A model generated the notes under the pieces. The model searched no databases, was not told the DNA's origin, and saw nothing but the letters and a program-made list of their open reading frames with translations. Positions 11,510-23,904 of a DNA stretch of 64,000 nucleotides are shown in pieces; positions within the stretch are counted from its first letter, which is position 1; each line of letters opens with the position of its first letter. Position numbers and translations under genes: made by a program. Source of the DNA: Poecilobothrus nobilitatus (Eukaryota; Arthropoda; Insecta; Diptera; Dolichopodidae). The stretch is taken from assembly GCA_947095535.1 (NCBI GenBank), contig OX352774.1, positions 239,531,825 to 239,595,824 on the forward strand, given 5' to 3'.

Positions 11510-13093
11510 CGAGGAAGAATACAGTTGACTTTGTCAACTCTTAGATACCCGTACGAACCGTTAGTATGTTCACAGCCTGTCACTCTGCTTACAATATTAT
11601 TTTTTTAATATTTTAGTATTTTAAAATAATTTGGGTGAATTTTATAATTTCTAGAACTATGGGTTGTACATATATTCAAACTATATGTTTATATGTACAT
11701 TCTTCAAAAGCAGATTCTAACCTTCCACATAACGATTATCAATCCAAAACTTTTTCAAATATTCTATAGTACCATTTAATACTAAGCGGTAAATGTATAT
11801 TAAATTTACTTAGTACAAAATAGTAAATATAATTTTAAATATTATATTATATTATATTTAAATATTCCATTGACCGAATAATTTCTTATAAGTACAATAA
11901 AATACATGTATGTATGTAAATACGGCACTATATAATATATATATATACTCTTATCATTCACTCACTAGTGGCATATACGATATGTAAATAAACATGATAT
12001 TATATAAGTATGTATATATATCAATATCATATAAATAAAAATTCTTCAAGCAACCGTTATGTTGTTTATTTATTTACATTTTTTTGTACTACGCATTATA
12101 TCCTCAACAATTTCAAATTATCGAGTAAAACAAAATGCAAAAAATTTGTTGAAGAAATTTGATAGAAAATTTGAAAAAATCAAGTAACACTTTCGTCAAT
12201 TATAAAGTAACCCTACATTATTAAAAAAAGTTATTAACAAAAATAAGAGTATAATATTGAAGCTTTAAATTTTGTGTATTACTTCAAAAAAATTTTAACA
12301 GGTGTTCAAGTTACAGGTGTTTAAAAATAGGAAATTTTCAGTTTTTGACCCCTTACAGCTCCTAAACGGGGGGTGATACAAAAAACTTTTTTGAAATGAC
12401 TCATACTTATTTTCAAAGATCTAACTTCTGTCAAAATTTCAAGTTTCCAACTTAAACCGTTTAGAAGATAGAAGGGTTAAAGAATTTTGCAAAATTTGAG
12501 TTCCGCATAACGGAAAATTAAGACACCGTATGCCACAAATATATATTTATTGTATATACACTTTTAAAGCTAATAAAAGTAGTAATCGTTTGGCGTTTCC
12601 AAAATGAAGAAATACCTTACACAACTTGTGCTATAACAATTTAAATATAGAGCTTTTATGAACCTTTGTGGAGCTGTAGCTCCGTAACGGGTGGGGCTAC
12701 AAAAAAAAGTTATAAAAAATAAAATTAATATTTTTGTGATATCTATCAGCAGTTAAAATTTCATAGCTCTATTTCAAAAAAAATGTCGGGATCTAAAAGT
12801 TAGGTGTTCGAGAGCTACCCTAAGTTTTGGTCCAAACTGAACCAAAAAAAATAAGGAACCTACAAATTACTCCCAGAATATTTTGTGTAAATTTCAAGAT
12901 TCTAGCTTTCTTAGTTTTTGAGTTAGCGTGCTGACGGACGGACGGACGGACGGGCGGACATGGCTCAAAAGTCTTAGAATTTTTTTCTGATCCGATCCAT
13001 ACCTTTGAAGGTATATCTAGCTCGCTTATTTCGAGGTGTTACAAACGGAGGAGTAATTTTATTATACCCGATCCTATCGTACGGGTATAAAAA
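11510..13093. mobile_element. Mini-me/DINE-1-like element, full-length copy 1
   Basis: The copy opens CGAGGAAGAATACA, then a perfect hairpin (GTTGAC 11524-11529, TTT, GTCAAC 11533-11538), then ATACCCGTACGA (11545-11556). It closes with TCGTACGGGTAT (13077-13088) and an A run, so its ends are exact 12-bp inverted repeats. A GGAC tract (12934-12958) precedes TGGCTCAAAAG, a GATCCGATCCATACC block, and GGTGTTACAAACGGAGGAG. The interior (about 12290-12900) is the minus-strand version of the AGCACATTTCC family body (CCTAAACGGGGGGTGATAC). About 1.58 kb, with no coding frame. A closely similar copy is at 53873-55562, so the limits can be read by comparing the two. Confidence 0.82.
12934..12958. repeat. 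(GGAC)n proto-microsatellite
   Basis: Six GGAC-type units with one G substitution (GGGC) follow GAGTTAGCGTGCTGAC. Confidence 0.9.
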
Positions 13094-13489
13094 TACATAA
13101 ACATAAACATATTTATATTCATGGTTAATTTTTTATCCTGAAATAATAAAAATAAAGTCCTACAATGGAAAATTTCTATGTACAACAAAGTATACTAAAA
13201 ATGTACTAAAATTTATCTAATGCGTACATAGGTAGGTACAAGCGCATTATTTAGCAAATTCGTTTGTTTAGAACCGTTGCTATAAAATTTCCTAAAAAAG
13301 TCATGATAAGGTCTAGTCAATTTAAATTGTTTTGAATTTTTAAAATCTGAAGCCGATCCGTAGAATTTAATTTATTGGAAATTTTGTCCCCGAAATATGA
13401 TCCTTACTTCGAACATTTGCAGTCCTTATCAAAAAAAAACAGGTAGTATCAAACAATTTTAAAGGTGCTGTTTTTGTGTTTTTTTTGCA
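13094..13489. other. AT-rich DNA without recognised feature
   Basis: No coding frame was recognised. Part of 13270-13489 may be a heavily decayed extension of the element copy that follows. Confidence 0.5.
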
Positions 13490-13800
13490 TCAAAATTTAA
13501 AATTTTTCGAAGAGAGAAGTTGCAACTTTAAATTTTAATTGTTTGGGGGGTATAATAGCTCCGTAATCGTTGAGGCAACGTAAAAAGTTGTTCAAGTAGT
13601 TTATTTTGGGTTTAATGAGACGTATCGATGATTAAAATTCCATTACCCCATCTATCTTTAGTTTTCTTAAACAGACACACAGGCGCACTGATGAACAAAC
13701 AAACAGTCGAACAAAGGGACAAATGAACAGACAGGCGAGCCTATTAACAAAGTGAAATTAAGAAACAAATTTTACAAAATTTTTTTTTTTAAATATGGTA
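13490..13800 (-). mobile_element. Decayed AGCACATTTCC-family fragment (copy D)
   Basis: A GGTATAATAGCTCCGTAATCG step and a degenerate CAGACACACAGG...GACAGGCGAG tract are followed by TTAACAAAGTGAAATTAAGA. They appear in the order and orientation of a minus-strand copy: reverse-complement GTCTG tract, then TTTCACTTTG. The terminal AGCACATTT motif is not intact. Confidence 0.55.
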
Positions 13801-14317
13801 AACAACATATGGTAATATTATAGTTTTAAATTTTTTTTTTTTTGTTTTTTGTTTCATATTTTTGTGAATTATGTAAATTTAATATTTTAAAATTTTTTAT
13901 AGAATCATTAAAAAACCAGAAGGTCAAAACAGTTTTACATTTTGAATATTCATAAGATTTCCAATTTAAATTTTATTTATTTTTTCTTGTATTTTAAATA
14001 TATGCAAGGTTTAAGGACGTTGAATTTTATTTTATTAAATCAAAAACTAAAAAAAAAATATTTGAATTTAAAGTTTACAGTTTAAGATACATTAAAACAA
14101 AAAAAAAATTAACTTTACGGTTTGACAATCAGTTAAGCAAATATAAGCCAAATATTAGGTTTTAAAAATAATTATAGTACCTAATTGTAGTACTTTAAGA
14201 TTCATACATTTCGAAAAATTTAATTAAAAAATTGATTACGCATATAATTTTTAATTATAAGAATTTTTCAAAGGTATAAAGTACATTTTTTTTTTTATTA
14301 GAAAACTAATACAGTGC
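13801..14317. other. AT-rich DNA without recognised feature
   Basis: A and T runs only. No gene or repeat was recognised. Confidence 0.55.
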
Positions 14318-14640
14318 TCAAACTCCGACCCATATATTACTTCATCATACCTTTAATCACTACAGCAAATTCTTGTTTAAACATTTTTGTTTTATTTCAT
14401 ATTTATTTTTATCCTGGAATGACCAACACATATATAGAAAATTAAGAAAATGAAAAAAAAAATTTAAAATATTTGTTTACTTCCGGATTCGAACTATAAC
14501 TTGGGTGCACTTTCGTCATGTTTTTAATCACTACACGAAATTACTATTGCAATAAATTCTTGCTTTATTTTAAATTTATTTCTAGTCTGGAATGACCAAC
14601 AGATATTTTCATATTATATAATAGTATAGAAAATACAATA
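14318..14640 (-). repeat. Tandem pair of tRNA-promoter-like SINE units (about 172 bp)
   Basis: GAATGACCAACA occurs at about 14418 and 14590, and TTTAATCACTACA at about 14352 and 14524, each pair 171-172 bp apart. On the minus strand each unit has a possible A box (GTAGTGATTAAA) followed by a B-box-like sequence. The B box is intact in the second unit (GTTCGAATCC, complement of 14484-14493) and degraded in the first. The pairing suggests an old dimeric tRNA-derived SINE. No terminal duplication was found. Confidence 0.5.
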
Positions 14641-14649
14641 GTTTTTTTT

Positions 14650-14785
14650 TTTGTTTTTCAGATAGTATAAAACCCGAAGACACCCACGCAATTGGACTAC
14701 TCATTAACCAAGGAGAGTCTTTATACCGCAGGATTCGAACACATGCCTACAATTTAAAAACCACTATCGCTAGTTAAATGGTATT
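14650..14785 (-). repeat. tRNA-derived SINE-like fragment
   Basis: On the minus strand TAGCGATAGTGGTTTTTAA (complement of about 14753-14771) resembles an A box. GTTCGAATCCTGCGG (complement of about 14727-14741) is a good B box. The rest does not fold as a tRNA, so this is a SINE head or a decayed tRNA relic, related in kind to the pair upstream. Confidence 0.5.
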
Positions 14786-15715
14786 AAAACTAGTCTATTG
14801 AATTACTAACCATTAATTCAAATTTGGCTCTATACTTTTGAAGATATCTTTGATCTGAAGGAATTTTTGACTGATAAAACATTTTATCTTAACACGATTC
14901 TAGTGGTTTCGTTCATTTTTAAGACATCTATTAAAGTTTAGATCATCAACTAGAAGTTGCACGTCTATATTAATGTATTAAAAAAAACTAATGTTATGGC
15001 ATGCAGCTCTATTCATTTTTACGTTCTGAAGATCTGGAGATCACTATGAAGTTCAGTATTGCGCATATAACAGGGAGCACCGACAATATTTTACAATACT
15101 TTATTTTAGAACTTTTAAATGGTTTTAATATGAAGCGGCATAGCACAACCCCATATTTGAATCCCGTAGGCTTCAATATCTAATTGTAGATCAAAACAGA
15201 TATTTTGCTGTATATTTTGATGTGGTATGGCTACATTTTAATGTGACCATTTCAGGAGACTGTATCTTCTTATTTGCAAAATTAACGTGTACAGATTTAG
15301 CTTTATTTAGTTTAATTTTCCAACTTCTACACAAGCTGGCGATTCGGTTATTAGTCCGTTGTAATTGATAATAATTGTTTTATTTCAAATATTGTGGTAA
15401 TTTAAAACAGATTTTATATAAATTTTGAATTAAAATTTAAGTCACACGTATTATTAATAAAATCATTGATTTTTTACCATGTTTAAATTTTTATTACTTT
15501 TCAATTATTAAAATAATATGGTTAATATTTATAATTTATTTTAATTTTAAAAGAAAATTTATTTAAACTTTTATTACAACATTTATTATAAATAAATGCT
15601 TTTATTATAAATAGAAAGCAATTATATAAAACTTTAAAGATTCAAATTATGATTATAAAAACAGAAATGAAAAATTCAACTATTTCAACCCAAAAATCAA
15701 TTTTAGTTTTATTTA
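14786..15715. other. AT-rich DNA without recognised feature
   Basis: A 60-codon plus-strand frame at 15001-15183 shows no known domain and its sequence is not obviously protein-like. No repeat was recognised. Confidence 0.5.
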
Positions 15716-16325
15716 ACCATTGTGTAGGAGGGTTAATCTACCCATTATGTATAAGATGGTGAGAAATAACAAAATTTTCTGAGGTAATTTATGTTAATTC
15801 TGAAAGATCTTTTCTCAAAATTTCAAGGTTTTAACTGAAAGTGTGCCGGAGATATGACGGAAGCAAAATCTTGCAAAATACCATAACGGGAAAATACTAA
15901 ATTGCAAAAAAAATGTGTAACTTTTATATTAATTTTATAAAGTAGAAAAAAAAATCTGGTGTAACGTTTTTTAGATTGAAAAAATATAGTCTGGTCGTTT
16001 AACATTAAGCAAAACTAATGAGCAAATGATATTTAGCAAAACCTAAAATATACACATTTGAAAATAAAAATTTTATAAAACTTTGAGGGGCTGTAGCTCC
16101 CTAATGGGACTAGATAAAAAAGCATTAATTTTTATAAGAGAGATATCCTTGTATGGTTAAAAGTTCATTGTTGTATCTTAAGAATATCTATCTATGGCAT
16201 AGAAGTAAACAGACAGACGAATAGACAGACAGAGAAACTACTCAGAGAAACGGATAAAACAGGAATTTATCAGCAATTTTTCAAATTTTTTTTTGAAAAA
16301 AGTACTAAAAATGGTGCTAAATATT
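15716..16325 (-). mobile_element. Decayed AGCACATTTCC-family element (copy E)
   Basis: Family steps run in minus-strand order: GTTAATTCTGAAAGATCTTT, AGTGTGCCGGAGATATGAC, CATAACGGGAAAATACTAAA, TGTAGCTCCCTAATGGG, a degenerate CAGACAGACGAATAGACAG tract (about 16210-16231), then TTTTTTTTGAAAAAAGTACTAAAAA in place of the usual end. The terminal motif is degraded. Confidence 0.65.
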
Positions 16326-18859
16326 TACCTAATGTTTTTACTTTTATTTTATTTTATCTATTCAGTCATTATTTATTTTGACTTTACATCCTATCTTTTT
16401 TTACTATATGTAACTTTTTTATCACATAATTATACTAAAACAATACACCGGTAATTTTTCTGATCGAATCGAATCTATTTTTGTTTTAATATTGCAATAT
16501 TTTTCAAGCCAAATTTCTCTAATTCTGTTTTACTACTGACATGACGTATAAATTTGGTAAGGTGAAAACTGTTACCTGATTTAAATTTTTTTTTTTTAAT
16601 CTGCTTTAAAGAAAAATCAAGAAAATATATAGAAAACTGCAGGAAAACAAAGCTACATAAAATATATCTATAAATTATTCGAAAAATGAGTTTTTTTTTT
16701 AAAGAAAATTTCTTTATAATACACTCTTATTTCGTGTTGGTGTATATGTTACATGTCCTTTTTATTAAAATAAAATTATAAAAAAATCTAAAAAATATGA
16801 AATAAATAATCTTAAAAAAAAATTTAAATATAGAATTTTATTAGATAATACTTACCTAAAGATTTTTTTTTGCTTGCTAAACAACTAGACTAAACCTACG
16901 TCTATTAAATGATTACCCTGACCCAATTTAACTATACTCTCTATTTTAAATTTAATTATGACAATAATATATTTGTATAATCTTTTTCTTTTTTGTACTG
17001 TCTAAATGCCAAAATTTTCAAATTTAATGCACATGAGTATAAAAAGGAAAAGAAACCATTCACTCAATATTATTTTGATAGTTAAATTGGGTAAAAGTAA
17101 TCCAATTGTGTGTGTTTTTTTTTTTTTTTTTAGTAATAAATTCAATTATCCTTTATTTTTTGAAACATTCAAAATAAATTTATTTCATTACGTTGAATTA
17201 TGAACTTATATGCTTTTGACAGAAAAGACATCAATGTTAAACATTTTATAATATTCATTTTAGTTTATTTTTTTTTTTCATATTGTAAGTCTAGTATAGA
17301 TAAGAACCCACATACTTCTCAAAAAGTTAAATAGTGGTTAAAATAATAAAAAAAAAATTTCAAACCAAATACATAAAACCCAATACCCATAACATGACAA
17401 TCAATTTTTGTCAAATGATATAATATGACCATAACATGTTTGTTAGAAAATGGTACTACATCTACATGATCAGTTTGAAAAAGGATGTTCGTATCAAACA
17501 ACAATAAATCTTTTTGGAAATAAGAATTCAAACTAGGATATAACTGGGAATTCTTACATAATGTATCTGAGAATGTACAAGAATATTATGCTTTTTTTTG
17601 ATTGTTGTAGTCTGATTCAAAAGAAAACATAGTGTTCATTGAAGGATGTTAACTAAGTATATAGACATCGGAGGAGATATTTTGTACAGAAAAGTACAAC
17701 CTTTCTCAGCTTTCTCAGCTTGTACCTTTTCTCAGCTTTAATAATCCTTTATAGAATATTCATAATTTCTGAAACAAACTTGGTTCTTAAGCTAAAAAAA
17801 ATGAATATATTATTTTATACTATTTTCACAATCCTGTTTTTAGAAAAATACCCGAAGCTACCAATTAACTTTACATACATTTTAATTACATTTATTCAGG
17901 TCTTTTTAATTTCCTCCTCCTTTGTTTTCCTCCTTTTTTCTATTTTTTTTTCCGAATTTTATGTTTCTATACAATACAAGCTGTTGTTATACATGTGGTT
18001 TGATATGAATAGTATAGATATGTATTTATATATGTAGCTATGTAAAGTTAAGTATTTATCTACATATTTTTTGTTTTGTTATGTTTCTTTTTTTTTTTTT
18101 TTCTGTTTTGTGTAAAGAATGAATGTGAATATAATATGTAAGTATTAGGTATATGATGTACAATTAAAAATTGTATGAGGTTTTTTGAGTTACAGACAAA
18201 TTGTGTATGAAAGTACATTTTGTAAAAATAAAAGATAAAAAATGTGTGCATTGTATATAAAAATTTGCTATTATTGGAATGAGTATTCGTAATTATTTAT
18301 CATAAAAATTCAACCCTTCCATTGTGGTATGTTTAATATAATATGAAAAATGGTTTGTATTTTTATTTTAAAAATTTGAATTGTAAACAAGTACATATGT
18401 ATGTGTTTATTTATTTATATACAGGTACCGTGGTACATAAATGTGAGAGATAGCTATAACCCCTGTTTTCTAGTAGGAATGTGGGATGTACAAGATATTA
18501 TGTGATAATATATTAAGTATATATATATTGCGATATATGAATATTTTTTTTTTTTATATTATAATTATTGTATCCAGTCGGGAATCGAAATATGTATGTA
18601 TATTTTTTTAAGAATAAAATTTAAGGGTAGATTTTAAAATTTATAATAATGCAATTGCAATTCACAAAATGATTTGTTGAAGTTTGCATCAAAATTAATA
18701 TTATGATACATACATTACATATGTATATTATTTATGCATCAAAAATTCTATAATATTGCACTTTTTTCATTCAAATCAAATATTTTCTTTTCTTAAAAAT
18801 TTGTTAAGAATTAGAAATCTGATTGCTGAAAATAGAAGTATTCGAAAATTAACGTTCAA
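16326..18859. other. AT-rich DNA with short simple repeats only
   Basis: No gene was recognised. A short direct repeat of TTTCTCAGCTT occurs three times near 17702-17738. Open frames at 17006-17203, 17319-17531, 17720-18037 and 18060-18251 translate to Phe/Leu/Ile/Lys-rich low-complexity sequence and are not called. Confidence 0.55.
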
Positions 18860-19164
18860 TAACAGGTCTATTTATTTATTTATTTATATTAATATTACAT
18901 ACATAAATGTAATGCAATATTATTGAACCATCGACTACTAAGGCCATTACAGGTTTTTTTTTTTTATACTATTATTAAATTATATACTAATATTATTTAT
19001 TTTGTTTATATTATATACTATATATTTACATTATATTTGGTCGTAAGGGGGGTATGTAAAGAAAAACACTTACGACCTGTGCAGGGATCAAACCCACACT
19101 CCTTCGGTAAATACGCCACGCGCCTACCCACTAGGCTACCGAAGCCCCTAACAGGTCTATTTAT
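18860..19164 (-). mobile_element. tRNA-derived SINE with 16-bp target duplication (copy 1)
   Basis: The element lies between two copies of TAACAGGTCTATTTAT (18860-18875 and 19149-19164). On the minus strand it starts GGGGCTTCGGTAGCCTAGTG, with A box TAGCCTAGTGG. It continues to B box GGTTTGATCCC, then AGGTCGTAAGTG with a matching CTTACGAC about 30 bp later. It ends in an A-rich and (TAAA)n tail next to the far duplication. This is the structure of a SINE transcribed by RNA polymerase III and mobilised by a LINE. The same family is found at 26231-26425 and 56130-56295. Confidence 0.85.
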
Positions 19165-22100
19165 GTATTAATTAAAATATGTGACAAAGTTCAAACAATA
19201 CTAGAAAATATTTCGCCAGTCCTTAAATTTTAATTTTAATAAAATTTCAAACTTACTTGTTTAAAATCCGTTTTCTAAAACCATTTTTATGAAATCCTGT
19301 TTGTATGAAATCCGGCTTGATTTTTATTTATATAAATAAAATGTCGGATAAAGATAAAATGTCGGAAAAAAAATAATGTTGAAAATAAAATTATTGCAAA
19401 AAAAAATATTTATTGAAACTCTGATTTTGTAACAAACTCTAAATTTCATGCGAGTCGAAACGGTTGATAAAATTCAGAAAGATATAATTCAGAAATACAA
19501 ATTCCAGGAAAAGACGTATATTGCAATAACTGCATAAAATTATAGAAATTTTTCAAAATTCAAAATGAAAAAAATATGGCAGGAACCCTTGCTACTTATT
19601 TAAACAATCCTCTTTTTTAATACGGCAAGTTTTGTTTTTTATAAATATAAGCATAAATATTTATTTAATGTAAAAAACTAATTTAATGTAAGATACGGAT
19701 ATTATTTATTATTTATTTAATTTTTCATTATGTGAACGAATTAAAACTTAATTTCTTTTTTTTTGTAAGCGAAGAAAATTTTATTTTATAATATGAACGA
19801 TTGTAAGCCTAATTAATTTTTTTGTTACCCAAAGTACTTAATAAAAGTATTAACTAAAAAAATAATATGCTGAGTTTTTATATTACATATTAAATCTAGA
19901 TTTTGTTCTTTCTCAATTTTACCGTTTCTGGTATTTATTCTTTTCTGGATTTAGTCTTTTCTGGATTTTTTAAAAATTTTCTGGAGTTTTGCTTTTCTGG
20001 ATTTGTAAATTCTGAATTTTTAAGCAAGGAAGTATTTTAAAAATCTAATTTGAAAAAAACTGGATTTCAAAAACCATGTGTAAGTCATGTGTAAGCCATA
20101 TGTTACATTGCGAATAAATGCAAAATTCATTAATAAGTACCATAATTTAATAGACAAAGGATCATGAATTGATTTTTTAGTTAAGTATTTTTGTACTTAA
20201 CAATTACAAAATTTTATATACATATTATGGTCACTTCACTTCATATTTAATAGATATTTATTTAATATATAATCACAAGTTGATGAGGTTTATGAAATCA
20301 TTTATTATAAAATCCTATAGTCTATATTTTTTTTAATCTATTTTTGTTTATCATTTTGTTAATAAAAAAGACATGAAAATTCAATACATCAATACATACA
20401 ACATATCATAATATCAATACAATAAACATATCAATACATATAAATAATAATATTAAACAAAAAAAAAAAAAAGAAAATACAGATTTTTCTATTTGATCTT
20501 TTAAACACTATTTTTATTTTCATTTTTTTTGTCTACCTTTTTTTCAAACAAAATAAAATGTTATAATCCGATACTTGAGTTCTTCTTTTTTTTTTCATGT
20601 ATGTAAATAAATTACGTTTACTCTTAGGTCCACTTGATTTTTTTCCTTCCACTATTATTGTAAATCTACTTGATTGAATTATAGACCGCTGACTACAACT
20701 CAATTGATTTTTTTCTCTATTAAAACTGTCGAGAAAACTTTTGATATGGGTATCAATAGAGGGATTCAAATCTGTCAACAAATAAAAAATCAAAAAACAG
20801 AAAAATAAAAGGATCAGGAAAAAAAAAAAAAAAAGAAAAAAGGACGAACAAGACGACAAATCTTTTTAATAATTTTTTTTATTATATTTCTTTTATGTTT
20901 TCAAGTTTTTTTTTTCTTTTTTTTTTTTTTTTTGTAAATTTGTGGTCAATAAAACATTTTTAAATATCATCATGCTCTATTTTGTATACAAGATTTTTAA
21001 ATCAAAGAGATTACTTAAAATTGACAGAAAAAAAAGGATTCAATTGAAATATTAAACCAATATATTGTAAGTAATTTTCAAAATTATAAAGAACTATTGA
21101 TATGGAACTTAAAATTAAATTTTTTTTTTTTAACATATTTTTTAAATTATAGAATCCTTGTACTAAAAAAAATAAAGAAATAATTTTTGGTTTTAAAAAA
21201 AAGTTTTTTTGGAAAGAAGCAACTTCAATATTGCTTTAAGTGCTTGAAATTTTCAATTCAGTTTTGATATTGATTCAAATATAAAACCAATAATTTTCTT
21301 TTTTAATGATTAGGTACATTTTCAAATTATAATACTTTAAAATATATTTGAAAGATAAATCGAAGCTCAAAGTTAAAGCCTAGTTTGAATTTATTTGAGA
21401 ATAAAAAAAAAATATTTTAAAACATTTAGGTATGTTATAAATAAAATTTTATTAAAAGTACAAAAAATATTATTATAAATTCTTCTATTTCTGCATTTCT
21501 TTTCTGTATAAGCGCTTTGAAGCCGATCTTTAACTTTAAAATAAAATTTTTAAAAAAATATGTAACATTTATTATCAGTAAATTCTTAAAATACCTCTGG
21601 TACTCAGATATTATCATAATGAATATCTTGACTTATTGACAAAACTTAATAAAATGTAGGAAGAAAGGTTTAAATTTGGATCTAATTTACTTTTAATAGA
21701 AAATATCAATATTGGTGCTGATAATATACTGCAGATTATTTGAACAAAATCACATAAAATAATCTTAAAATCAAATTTTTATAATATAATAATTACTATG
21801 CAAAGTTATGGGATCTAAGACCAAAATTCTTTGAAAAATTCATTTATAATCGTTTTTGTAATGAAATTTTTAAATTAACTTTTAAATTGCTTTTCAATTT
21901 ACGTGAAGAAGGAAAATTTATCTATTTTAAATAAAAGTGCTGCTATAAACTTAGTGAAACTGAACTGCTTAAAACTTATACAGGATACATAACAGAAATT
22001 CTGCATGATTTTCTTGAGGAAATATGGAATAACGGAAGAATACCCATATACTGGTCTTACCGATATTATTTAACTCCGGACTAGAAAACTTAATGAAACA

Positions 22101-22309
22101 AGCATCCTCAAACCCAAAAAGAATAAAATGTAATGTAACTGGGTTAATTATGGTCTGTATAGAAATCTTCACATTTGACTATAGAATCACCAAAATAAGA
22201 ATATTTATTTAAAGCAGTCAACTACTAATAAGCTGCAAACATTCGTGAATAAATCACCAAGAACAATAGTAAACATTTACTGATCTAAGCAATTCCAATG
22301 TAAATCTCT
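19165..22309. other. AT-rich DNA without recognised feature
   Basis: A cluster of short TTTTCTGGATTT-type repeats lies near 19920-20010. The 108-codon minus frame at 20533-20859 begins with a Phe/Leu run caused by a poly-A tract and shows no domain. No repeat family was recognised. Confidence 0.5.
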
Positions 22310-22556
22310 TATGAAACAGGACGCACCCGAAAAGCACCGAACATAATAGTTCACCAAGCATTATAGTGGAATTCAAAGGAAAAGAGAAAAACAGGAAGAC
22401 CACTCATATCATGGAGAAAAAACGATATCCCAAGAAATGGAAGAAAGCGGTAGAACATGGGCAGAGGTAAAACAAAACGCGAAAAACAGAATATGTTGCA
22501 GAAGCTATGTGGGAAAAATTTGCCCCAAGGCAGTAAAAGAGGGGGTAAAATATTAA
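22310..22556 (+). pseudogene. Non-LTR retrotransposon ORF2 C-terminal relic
   Basis: Frame-shifted translation gives RKAPNIIVHQAL, then a stop, then KRKTGRPLISWRKNDI. After a shift it gives QEMEESGRTWAEVKQNAKNR and a short tail to a stop at 22554-22556. The order GRPxxxW, then GxTWxExxxxAxxR, is the usual signature of the extreme C terminus of non-LTR retrotransposon ORF2 polyproteins, after the reverse transcriptase. One stop and at least one frameshift make it a dead relic. No 3' tail or target duplication was found, and the clade cannot be assigned. Confidence 0.72.
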
Positions 22557-23900
22557 TAAATTTTCCAATTTTTTTTTTTTCATTTTAAATATTGTAATAA
22601 GCTCCGGTAATATAAAAATAAAAAAAATACATTACATCCGCTCAATTCATTTAAATATTAAAAAATTAATTATGGGCGATTTTTATTTTGCTTTTTTTAT
22701 TTACACCTTAGTTTTTCACCTTAATTATCACGTTCGAAATTCTCTGTATCATTTATTATCTAATAATTAAAATTTTTATTTTATATTTTTTGTCTCATTT
22801 TGGCTAATAATAATTACAAAAAACAAGGACTAATTTTTTTTTTTTTATGTATAGTTTTATTAACGACCATTGAAAAAATCATTAATTATTTATAAAAAGA
22901 GTTTTAAATTTTTTTTATTTTTTTTTATTTCCTTTTCCGGTTGGTCATCCTCATTTCTTTTTTTTTCTATATTTGTCTTTATTCTAAATAAGAAAGAAAA
23001 AAATAAAAAAAAACACAAATTATATAAAAAAAAAAAAATTAAACTTTACACAGATGCTAATAAAATAAATGAATTTTTACATTTCAAAGGACATTCTGTA
23101 ATAATTTTTATTTAATATCCTGTCCCTATTTAAAAATGAAAGGATAATAAAAAAAAAAGTTGTAAAAGAATTTTGCAGACAGTGTTTTTAATAAAGATAA
23201 TTTTTTTTTGTTCATAAATGAGCTGATGAATAATTTAGAATACGAATTAAAAATGTTTGAATTTAAATGAAGCTAAAGGAAAAACAAAAAAAAAATAGAA
23301 AATTATTTAATTTGAATGAACGATAATTAGGATAATCTCAAAGGTTTTTATTTCGAATAATTAATAAATTTATTGCTTTATAATAATATATAATATACCT
23401 ATTATATATTATATTATATTTATATTATTACAATATATTATAATTTAGGTTGAATTAATCTAAAATTAATTTTTTTAAGTCCAGAAATTTTGGATTATTT
23501 ACTCATGATTATTTGGTTTTAGATTTAAAATATTTTGTTTTTCTTTTCGTGGTTTCAGCAGTGGATGTAGTATATGGCTTTCACAAAGCTTTCGTATTAT
23601 CGTACTCTGTTGTGGACCAGTTGTTTAGTCTCTGCCCATGTTTTATCGTTACCATCAATCTTCTTCGGGAAGATTTTACCGTTACAATCAATTTCCCATT
23701 AAAAGTTTGAAGTAATATACCTAATAACTTTTCAAAAATATTCAACATTAAAAATCTTAATAACAAAATATTTATTGTTATTTAAAGATTTTGGAAATTG
23801 AAAATTTTATACATTTTTTTAAAAATTATTTCGCGTTTTGGCAAGTTACCTGTATTATCATTTGAATAAATTTCATTTGATTGTGTGTAAAAGATATAAT
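22557..23900. other. AT-rich DNA without recognised feature
   Basis: Low-complexity A/T-rich sequence. The frame at 22870-23115 is Phe/Lys-rich from homopolymer runs. Overlapping frames on both strands at 23513-23766 show no domain. Confidence 0.5.
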
Positions 23901-23904
23901 TAAG

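Noticed and set aside
17720..18037. 105-codon frame resembling a small membrane protein
   Set aside because: Hydrophobicity follows from T-rich sequence; no family motif and no conservation evidence.
20533..20859. 108-codon minus-strand frame with an apparent N-terminal hydrophobic segment
   Set aside because: The Phe/Leu run comes from a poly-A tract and the rest has no recognisable domain or codon pattern.
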